DNA of 64,000 bases. Origin: REEB95 sp963762425 (lineage in GTDB: Bacteria > Pseudomonadota > Alphaproteobacteria > ATCC43930 > CGMCC-115725). The stretch lies in assembly GCA_963762425.1 (NCBI GenBank), contig CAVXKY010000001.1:1-64000 (forward strand), written 5' to 3'. The translations under genes and the position numbers were made by a program. The notes under the pieces are model-generated. The model ran no database searches, had not been told where the DNA came from, and worked only from the letters and a program-made list of their open reading frames with translations. Below, piece by piece: positions 30,754 to 39,306 of this stretch. The first letter of the stretch is position 1. Each line of letters begins with the position of its first letter.

Positions 30754-33700
30754 TTAGGCGGCGTCGCGGTAATCGCCCTTGAATCCCCGACGCAACAGCG
30801 CCAGCAGATCCTCGCGGCGGCGGCGTTGGAAGAACGCCATGCCGAGGAGGGCGCTGCCGAAGAGCAGCCAGGCCGGGGGCTCGGGGATGCTTGGCGGCGA
30901 GGAAACCGGGACGTCGCCGAAAACAAAGTCGAACCCGGCCGCCTCGAGGCTGGCCGTGGACATGCCGAAGTCGAAGTCCAGGCCGCTGATCGCGCCGGTG
31001 AAGGTCCCGAGCGAGAGCAGCTTGTCGCTGAAGTAGTTATCGAACGCCGCCAGCGAGGTGAAGGTCTGGGTGGGCACCAGGATGCCGGAACTGTCGGTCA
31101 CCTCGAAGGTGAGGCTGAACGTGCCCGCCAGGTTGGTGCCGCCCGCAGGCTCGAGCAGGCCGGCAACGAGCTGATAGGAACCCGCCACTGGCGACGCCAA
31201 ATTGTAGATGAGGTTGGTGTTGTAGCTCATCAAGCCGGAACTCGGGGCCTTCTGCTGGAGCGCCAGCGAGCCGATGCCCAGAGTGTTGGATGCGTTCAGC
31301 ACCGAGCTGACCACCGGGTAGTTGGCGGGGGTGAGCCCGCTCACCACCGGCTGGACGGCGCCGAGCGCGTAAGCGTTGGGCGTGCCCGAGGTGATGGTGA
31401 TCTGCGGCGTGGCCGGGCTTACCGACCAGGATGTGCCAGTCGAGGTGACGGTTTGCGAGCTGACGGTCTGGTTGACGCCACCCGAGACGAATGCCGTCGC
31501 GGCGGCGTTGCCTTGGATGCTCGCATTTCCGGCGAAGTTGGTGCTGTTGCTTTGGGCGATGGCGTTGCCGCTGCCGCCAGTCGAAGTAGCGAGCGCCGTC
31601 GCGGTGTTGGCCGAGCTGGGCACGCCCGCGGCGGTGCCGAAGGTGTTCGCGGTGGCATTAGCATTGGCCGCGCCACCGAGAGCGTTGTTGGTGGCCGTCG
31701 CCGTCGAATTGGCGAAGCCGCCCACGCCGTTGCTGGCGCCGGTGCCGCCCATGCCGCCAGTCGCGATGGCATTGGCCGTCACGGCATTCATTGCGTCGTC
31801 GTTGGTGGCAGTGGCCATGGAGGTAGAAGTGCCGCCATTGCCGCCATTGCCGCCGCCGGTGGCGTTACCGCCATTGCCGCCGGTGCCGCTGGCATTGGCC
31901 GAGATGACGCCGGTGGATGTCGCGCCGCCCGCGGTCGAGCTCGCGGTGGCCATGCCGCCAGCGCCGCCATTGCCGCCGGCCGTGCCGGATCCGCCATTGC
32001 CGCCGATGCCGGCAACCGCGTAGGAGCTTTGCCCGTTGCCGGTGACGGTGTTGGTGGCCATAGCGTTGCCGCCATCGCCGCCGGGGCCGTCATTGCCGCC
32101 ATTGCCGCCGACCGCGTAGGTGAGGCTGGATGTAACGGTGGTCAGGATGGGCGCGACGCTGACGCCGTTCTGGCCGGGGGCGCCGTTGCCGCCCAGCTGC
32201 GAGAAGGTGTTGACGACGCCGTGGCCAAAATTGGCTAGGGTGTCGATGTAGTCGGTGCCGCTGACGCTGTGGCCCGAGAGGTAGAGATCGCTCGAATCGC
32301 CGAGGTTGATCATCTGGGCGATGTTGAAGTCGCCCGAAATGCCGCCGGCGGTCGAGTGGATGAAGTCGAAGCTGCCCGCGACCGCGCCGGGGATGGTGGG
32401 CACGACGGTGAGCGTGCCGCCCAATTGCGCCGCGGCGGTGTTGGTGATCGCGTCATAGGTGAGGCCTGCGTTGGCCGGCCCGCCCGCGCCCATCACGTCC
32501 ATGTAGAGCGTGTTGTTGGCGCCGAAGACCATGGTGCCGGTGCTCGCGATTCCCGCCACGCTGCCGGTGCCGAGCGGGTAGTTGGCCCCCGGATTGTTGA
32601 CGAAGGTGCCCGAGGTCAAATCCGGATTGTTCGGATTCGGCGCCGAGGACGACGTGCTGCCGGGCGACAGGCTGGACGTCTGGGTCGGGCTGGTGCCGTT
32701 GAAAATCACGGAGGTACCGCCGTAGTTGCCGGTGCCCGCGACCGGGCCGGTGAGCGTGAGGCCGGCGCCGCTGCCGGTGATGCCGGGGACGGCGTTGCTT
32801 TGGGGCACGTTGTTGTAGACCGGGCCGTTGACCGTGCCGGAGCCGTTCAAATTGCCGTTCTCGATGTCGGTGAGGGCTTGCGTCCAGACGCCGTCGACCT
32901 GCGTCAGGCTGCTCGCGCCGGTCTGGGTGTAGGTGCCGGTGCCGCCGATCGTGGTGAGCGCGGCGCCCGACTGGATGTTCACCTGGCCACCATCCGAGTT
33001 GGTGAAGGTGCCGTCGTTGTTGATGGTGCCGCCGCCGGTGTAGTTGGTGATGACGCCGGCCTGGTTCTCCAGCGTGCTGGTGGCGTCGTTGTTGATCGTC
33101 GCGCTAGTGCGGTTGCTGAGGATTGCCGGTGTTCAGCAGCAGCCCGCCGTTGGTGTTGGACAGGCTGGCGCTGTCCGTGTTGTTGAGCGTGCCGTCGTTT
33201 TCGATCGCCGTGGAGAGCGCCGGCGTGCCGGTCCCGTCATTGGAGATGGACGCGCCCGAGCCGGAGTTGGCGATCATGCCGCCCGCCAGGTTCTGGAAGT
33301 AGGCGCCGAGGTTATTGAGGATGCTGCCGTTGTTGGTGATGACGCCGGTCGGCTGGTTGTGGAAGATGGCGTTGGCGCCAGAGTTGGTGATCGTGCTGGG
33401 CGTGTTGTCGTTGGTGATATTGGCGTAGTTGTCGAACTGCGCCAGGCCCGTGCCGGTGCCGTCGTTGAGGATGGCACCACCCGCGGTGTTATTGATCGTC
33501 CCGGTGGGGTTGAGCGAAGTGCCGTTCGAGAACTCCGCCGTGCTGGTGCTGCTGGCGCCGGCGACGTTGCCGCTGTTGGTGAGCGAGGCGGAGTTGTCGA
33601 TGGTGCCGCCGTTGTTGGTAAAGCTGGTCGTGACGTTGATCGCGCCGGTGTTGTCGGCGAGGTTCTGGAACGTCGAACCATTTTCGTTGACGATCTTGCC

Positions 33701-36674
33701 TTCGTTGGTCATCACCGACTGGTTCTGGTTGGTGATGGTCGCGGCGCTGGTCAAGCCGTTGGTGATGACGCCGGTCGCGGCGTTGTCGAAGGTCGAACCC
33801 GACCCGCTGCTGGTGATAGTGGCGCCGGCATCGTTGTTGATCGCGCCGGCGTTGTTGACCGTGCTCGGGTCGTTCAGGAACACTGCCGAACTGCCGAGGT
33901 TGTTAAAGATGGCGGTCACGGCATTGGTGAAGGTAGCGCCGTCCTGGTTGGTGAACTGCCCGAAGTTAGTGAGGGTCGCGCTGAGCTGGTTGATGAAGCT
34001 GGACGCATCGTTGAGGATGCCGCTCGAGGCGTTGTTGGTGATGAGGGCGCTGTTCTGGTTGGTGAAGGTGCCGCCATTGGTGTTGGAAATGCCGTCGAGC
34101 GTGCCAGCGGTCTGATGCGTGCTGTTGTTGGTGATCGAGCTGCCGGCTGCCGTCGTTGGTGAATGTGGCCTGGTTGTTGATCGTGCCGGTGCCGTTATTG
34201 GCGATCTGGGCGCCGTTCAGGTTGCTGAAGCTGGCGCCGGAGAGGTTCGCGACCGCGCCAGTGTTGGTGATCGTGGAGCCCGCATCCTCGCTGGTGAAAT
34301 GGGCGCCGCTGTCGTTCTGGAGTGTGCCGGCGTTGTTGATCTGCCCGCCATTCTGGTTGAAGAACTGGGCAAGGGTGCCGCCGGTGTTCTGAATCAGCGC
34401 GCCCAAATCGTTGGTGAGCGTCGCAGCGATGTTGCTGAAGGTTGTGACGGCCACACCTGTCCCGTTGTTGATCAACGAGCTGCCGCTCTCATTGTGCAAG
34501 AGAGTGCCGGGGCCGACATTCGCGATCTCGCCGCCGGTCAAATTGGTGATCGCGCCCTGGTTGATGAGCGTCGAGGTGCCCTGGTTGGTGAGCGTGGCTT
34601 GGTTCTCGTTGGTGATGGTGCCGGTGGCGCTGTTGGTCAGGATTGAAGAGCCCTGGTTGTAGAACTGCGCACTCGCACCGGTGTTATCGATCCCACCGGT
34701 GTTCGTCAGCGTGCCAGAGCCCTGGTTATAGACTTGGGCCGAGTTGTTGAAGCTGCCGCTATTGGTGAGCGCCGCCGTGCCGGTGTTAGTGATCTGGCCG
34801 CCCGACAGGTTGTTGAGCGTGCCGCTGTTGGTGAACTCGGTGTTATGGCCGCTGTTGAGGATCTGGGCGCCGGTATCATTAGTGAGGGTGCCCTCGTTGC
34901 TCAAGATGCTGTGGCCGCTGCCGCTACTAAAGGTGTTCTCGATCATAGCTAGGGCGCCGGTGTTCTCAAGCAGCCCCGATGCGTTATCGAGCACGGCGTT
35001 CAACATGTTCATAATGGTGCTGGAACCGGTGGTGCCGTTGTTGGTCAGCGTGCCACCCGAATTCTGGATCTCGCTGCCCGTCCCCATGTTGAGGATGCCG
35101 GCGCCATTTGTGTTGGTGAAGTTCGAGCCTGTGCCGGTATTGGTGATCTGACCGCCGGCCGAGTTCATGATCAGCGTGCCGGGGTCGGTGTTGGTGAAAC
35201 TCGCGCCGGACGCATTGGCGATCGTGCCGCCGGCATTGTTGATCTGCGCCGCATCCTGGTTGCTGAAGGTTGCATTAGCGCCCGTATTGGTGATCAGGCC
35301 ACCACTGTTGTTATTGATGGTCGATGCGTCGTTGACGAAGCTCGCGGTGCCCGGACCGGCGCCATTGTTGGTGATGGTCGAGCTGTTGGTGATGGTGCCG
35401 CCGACAGTATTCTCGAATAGCGCAGTGCCCGCGCCAGTGGTGCCGTTGTTTGTAATGGTAGCGCCGGTCTTGTTGGTGATGGTGCCACCATCGTTGTTGA
35501 AGGTGGTAGTCCCTGCGGCGCCTGCGTTATTTTGGATCGCGGCGTTCTGCTCATTGGTGATGGCTCCCTCGTTGGTGAAGGAGGACTGGTCGGAATTGAT
35601 GAGTTGGGTGCCGATGCCCGTATTGTCGATGGTGCCGGTCGAAGTGTTGTCGAAGGTCGAGCCCGCGCCTGTGCTGGTAATGGTCCCGCCGCCCGAATTG
35701 TTGATGGCGCCGTTGTTCACGACCGAGGACGGATCGTTGAGGAACGTGCCGGTGTTGTTCCAGGTGCCATTGTTGGTGAAGATGGCGCCGGATTCGTTCA
35801 ACATGTTGCCGGTCGCGTTATTGTTGAAAGTGGCGCCGACTTCGTTGGTGAAGATAGCGCCCAGAGCATTAACGAATTGGCCCTTGCCCGAGGAGCCGTC
35901 ATTGGTGAAGGTGGCGCCGGACGCGTTGTCGTAGTGCGTGCCCGAGCCGGTATTGGTGAAGTTGCAGGGCCCGGTGTTGTTGAAGGTCGAGCCGCCGCTG
36001 GTGTTGGTTAAAGTTGAGCCGCCGCTATTGGTGGCGCCGCCGCAACCGCCGCCACTGGGGCTGTTAGTCGCCTGCACTGTGGAAGCTAGAATAAGATATG
36101 GGCCGCTGGGCCCCTCGGCGCTGGTATAGACGCTGCCGAGGTTGCCTGGAAAAATATCGGTATTACTCAATTGGGTAAAATCGATGTAGATATTGTAGCC
36201 CGCAACCGAACTTTGCAACTCTGAGAAATTAAACGCCCCGGACGTATAGGTGATGCCGTTGTAGGTGAAGGTGGGTCCGGTATAGACGGCATTGGATACA
36301 CTTGGATTAAACGAGGTGAAGTTCGTCGTCGTGCCGAACCCAGTCGAGACGATGGATCCACTTAAGGCAGTCTGAGTAGTCCAGTCGAAATCAAGCGTGC
36401 CCGACACCGTGCCGCCAGCAGGCGTTTGGGTCGTGGATAAATCCCAGGCTACAGGCGAAAAGTTGTAATCGATGATGTTATCGGCGTGGGCGGAGCCGGC
36501 CCACAAAGCAAAAGTGGCGCCGACCACCGCTGGCAGTTGGCGTAACAGAGCAGCCCTTGCTCGATTTCCCCTCGCTACGCCGGTGTTGGGCACATTTGGT
36601 AGCGTCGGCGCGATGTTGCGCGCCGCAGCGATAGCGCTTGTGCGCCTGGCGATGATCTTGGCGGATACCTTCAT
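30754..36674 (-). CDS. Giant repetitive PEP-CTERM surface protein (two frameshifts in the assembly)
   Basis: One gene of about 1970 codons, read through two single-base shifts (extra C near 34143-34150; extra A near 33125). ATG 36674 has AGGAGA 8 bases upstream. Parts in order: signal peptide (ALLRQLPAVVGATFALWAGS, AHA), a N-terminal globular region of about 170 residues (to about 36060), a very long region of short Asn/Thr/Gly repeats (TNSGT, INNxGT type), a Gly/Asn/Ala-rich segment (GGNGG units, about 31700-32100), a beta-rich C-terminal domain, then the sorting signal IPEPPAWLLFGSALLGMAFF-QRRRR and about 20 further residues. PEP-CTERM proteins are processed by exosortase; none is in the window. 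Protein continuity across both shifts is perfect, so I regard it as one gene. Confidence 0.82.
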
Positions 36675-37045
36675 GACCACTTCTCCTATTCCCTGTTTGC
36701 GAGCGGACCGCGGATTGCCCCGAGGGGGGAGGGACTTTCCGCGGCCGCCGCAGCGACCTGACAAGCGATACGGGGAGAGGGGAAGCGGCCGGCGAGAGGG
36801 GTGCCGGCTTTAGTGAAGGGCGCGCGAACGCGCGGATCCTTCGGGTCGATGCTTTCCTTTTCCTCGTACAGACCTGATCGGTCTTTTGTTATGGTTTCGA
36901 AACTATTCGGGAATAATATTAAAATCAATTCAAAGTAATGGTTAATTTATCGAAAAGTATAGTTAAAACGAATACTTATGGTTAAACGATCTATGCTTAT
37001 GGTTAAATTAACCATGCTTCGGCTGGGGCGCGGTATAGAAGCGCC
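36675..37045. other. Divergent regulatory region between the giant gene and the L,D-transpeptidase gene
   Basis: These 371 bases contain no gene. The half next to the giant gene is GC-rich with a small hairpin (AGACC...GGTCT near 36870-36890); the half next to 37046 is strongly AT-rich and holds four CtrA-type half-sites. Confidence 0.7.
36938..37015. promoter_or_regulatory. Cluster of four CtrA half-sites (TTAACCAT)
   Basis: ATGGTTAA (the complement of TTAACCAT) occurs at 36938-36945, 36978-36985 and 36999-37006, and TTAACCAT at 37008-37015; the last two form a near-palindrome. TTAACCAT is the established half-site of the cell-cycle regulator CtrA in alphaproteobacteria. The cluster ends 31 bases before the 37046 start, overlapping its expected promoter, so cell-cycle control of that gene is likely; the giant gene on the other side might be affected too. 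Confidence 0.65.
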
Positions 37046-37540
37046 ATGGATCTGATCGTCGAACCCGCTGGCTGGGCGCTGTGGGGTGAGAAGCGGCTGC
37101 GCTGCGCCTTGGGCCGCGCCGGAATATCGCGGCAGAAGCGCGAAGGCGACGGCGCTTCGCCGGCGGGAAGCTTTCTCATGCGGCGTCTCTTCTATCGCGC
37201 CGACCGTATCGCCCGGCCCGCGAGCGGATTAGCCATGCAGGCGATCACGCTCGCCGACGGCTGGTGCGACGATCCGGGCGATGCCGCCTATAACAGGCCG
37301 GTCGCGCTCCCTTATAAGGCGCGCGCCGAGCGGCTGTGGCGCGAGGACGGGCTTTACGACCTGGTGGTGCCGTTGGGATACAACGACGATCCGGTCGTGC
37401 CGGGCAAGGGCAGCGCGATTTTCCTGCACATCGCCCGCGGCGATTACGGCCCGACCGAAGGCTGCGTCGCGTTGTCCCGCGCCGATTTGCTCGAGGTTCT
37501 CAAGGGCGCCGATGCTGGCTCGCGCGTGGTGATCGGTTAA
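37046..37540 (+). CDS. L,D-transpeptidase (YkuD) family protein
   Basis: A 164-residue protein that is essentially one YkuD domain. The catalytic segment is near the C-terminus: FLHIARGDYGPTEGCVALSR, with the conserved His and the S/T-x-GC-(V/I) motif carrying the active cysteine. YkuD enzymes cross-link peptidoglycan stems or attach proteins to them. There is no signal peptide, as in other short alphaproteobacterial members, so its site of action is unclear. ATG 37046 starts after the CtrA half-site cluster, which would tie it to the cell cycle. Confidence 0.87.
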   Translation: MDLIVEPAGWALWGEKRLRCALGRAGISRQKREGDGASPAGSFLMRRLFYRADRIARPASGLAMQAITLADGWCDDPGDAAYNRPVALPYKARAERLWREDGLYDLVVPLGYNDDPVVPGKGSAIFLHIARGDYGPTEGCVALSRADLLEVLKGADAGSRVVIG

Positions 37541-37669
37541 TCATATTTCGACCGCTGCGACAGCAACGGCGATGGCAACCCAGAAAGCCAGTACGCCAAT
37601 AAGGAATATTGCCAACCCGATATTCTTCGAGCGCCATTCGTTGGGTTCACTATGATCGCTGTGATACAT
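37541..37669 (-). CDS. 42-residue single-helix membrane protein
   Basis: From ATG 37669 (AAGGAAG just upstream) a 42-residue peptide: a polar N-terminus (MYHSDHSEPNEWRSKN) and one long hydrophobic helix (IGLAIFLIGVLAFWVAIAVA then VAAVEI). No family is recognised. Its stop directly abuts the stop of the convergent transpeptidase gene (37540/37541). Confidence 0.55.
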   Translation of the reverse strand: MYHSDHSEPNEWRSKNIGLAIFLIGVLAFWVAIAVAVAAVEI

Positions 37670-37880
37670 GGCTTCCTTCAGCTTTCTCCCTCGGGAGATC
37701 ACTACAGAGCAAAGCACGTGCCAATGTGAGAAAACCTAGAGAAATTGAGATCGGTGAGTAACCTTTGTCAAATGCGCCGACGGAAATCAGTTAAGGACTT
37801 TCAGGGCTTTAAGGGAAACGTCATTAACTGCGCGCGCGGCGTGAACAATTCAGGGCCGCATCATTTCGTTTCTACGACGG

Positions 37881-38571
37881 CTACCGATTACCAAAAATCG
37901 CGCTGCCGACGCGTATCGTGGTGGCGCCCGCCTTGATCGCCGCCTCGAAATCGGCGCTCATGCCCATGCTGAGCTGCGTCAGGCCGTTGCGTCGGGCGAT
38001 CCCGGCCAGTTGGGAGAAATGCGGCGCGGGATTTTCACCGACCGGAGGAATGCACATCAGGCCTTGGACCGGCAGATTCCAGCGCGAACGGCAGGAATTG
38101 ATGAATTCATCGGCATCCTTGGGCGCGATCCCGGCCTTCTGCTGCCTCGTTACCGGTATTGACCTGGACGAGACAGGCGGGAAAGCGGCCGGTCTTTTCC
38201 ATGGCATGAGCCAGCGCCTCGGCCAGTTTGGGCCGGTCGACGGTTTCGATCACGTCGAACAAGGCAACCGCGTCCTTGGCCTTGTTGGTCTGCAACGGGC
38301 CGACCAGATGCAAGACCAGATCGGGAAAACGGGATTTGAGAGGCCGGTATTTGGCTTGGGCCTCTTGCACCCGGTTCTCGCCGAAGACGCGCTGGCCCAG
38401 GGCCAAGGCCGCTTCGATGGCGGCGGCGTCCTGGGTTTTGGAAATCGCCACCAGCGTAATTCCGGCGGGGTCGCGGCCGGATTCCGCCGCGGCCCGATTG
38501 AGCCGGGCGCGGACACCGGCCAGAGCGCCGGCGATATAACCTAAGTCTTTGGAATCGCTTGAGTTTTCCAT
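37881..38571 (-). CDS. yggS: YggS/PLPBP pyridoxal-phosphate homeostasis protein (frameshifted)
   Basis: The YggS family binds PLP and keeps vitamin B6 pools balanced. The protein starts at ATG 38571 (GGGAGA upstream) and shows ITLVAISKTQDAAAI (PLP lysine in SK-T), FGENRVQEAQAKY, LHLVGPLQTNKAKDAV and FPACLVQVNTGNEA. The frame then breaks, and the remainder, QKAGIAPKDADEFI, GLMCIPPVGENPAPHF, LSMGMSADFEAAIKAGATTI-RVGSAIFG, continues in another frame. One extra base near 38140 explains it. The neighbouring DUF3576 and leuS genes are the usual alphaproteobacterial context. It is likely functional in the organism and miscalled here. Confidence 0.85.
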
Positions 38572-38701
38572 ATTCTCCCAATCCGTGCGCCGGTCCGGAT
38601 GGTGAAGACATAGCGACATAGCGGGGATGTTGGGTATAAGATTAATGCCAAACCCGGACCGAAAAGGTTCCGGGGGGAGAGCCTTCGAGGAGCCGCTGGT
38701 C

Positions 38702-39280
38702 ATGTCCGCGAGAATTGCGTTTTTGTGCCTGTCCGCCGGGCTGCTGCTGTCCGGCTGCGGCATATTCAACCGGCCCGACAACGGCACCGATCCCGACGCG
38801 CAACGCCGCGCCGAGGATCCCTATCACACCGATCCGAAATACATGAATCCCGACGAATATAACCGCAACATGGACGGCAAGAACACCTCGATCATCTCCA
38901 TGATGTTCAGCAACAACGACACCGCCGGCAACACCGGCGGCGGCGGACCGGGAATCGGCGTCAATTCCTTCCTCTGGCACGCCTCGCTCGACACGGTTTC
39001 CTTCATGCCCTTGGCCTCGGCCGATCCCTTCGGCGGCACCATCATCACCGATTGGTACAGCCCGCCCGCCTCGCCGAACGAGCGCTTCAAGATCAACGTC
39101 TTCATCCTCGGCCGCGAATTGCGCGCCGACGGCGTGAAGACCAGCGTGTTCCGCCAGAAGCGCGACGACAAGACCGGCACCTGGGTCGACGCCGAGGTGG
39201 ACAAGAACACCGCCGGCGATCTCGAGAACGCCATCCTCTCGCGCGCCCGGCAGATGCGTCTGAGCACGGCGCAGAAATAA
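38702..39280 (+). CDS. DUF3576 lipoprotein
   Basis: A 192-residue exported protein with a lipoprotein signal (FLCLSAGLLLSGCGIF, lipobox LSGC). The mature part contains NSFLWHASLDTVSFMPLASA, DPFGGTIITDWYSPPASPNE and RFKINVFILGRELRADGVKT, which are DUF3576 hallmarks. The function is unknown, but the gene is conserved next to leuS-lptE in alphaproteobacteria, which suggests an envelope role. ATG 38702 is the signal-peptide start. Confidence 0.88.
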   Translation: MSARIAFLCLSAGLLLSGCGIFNRPDNGTDPDAQRRAEDPYHTDPKYMNPDEYNRNMDGKNTSIISMMFSNNDTAGNTGGGGPGIGVNSFLWHASLDTVSFMPLASADPFGGTIITDWYSPPASPNERFKINVFILGRELRADGVKTSVFRQKRDDKTGTWVDAEVDKNTAGDLENAILSRARQMRLSTAQK

Positions 39281-39306
39281 CCTCAGGCCGAGCGTTCCCA
39301 CGCCCG

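Noticed and set aside
30826..34162. Plus-strand Arg/Gly/Ala-rich open frames opposite the PEP-CTERM gene
   Set aside because: Low-complexity mirror frames of the repeat region, with no starts or domains.
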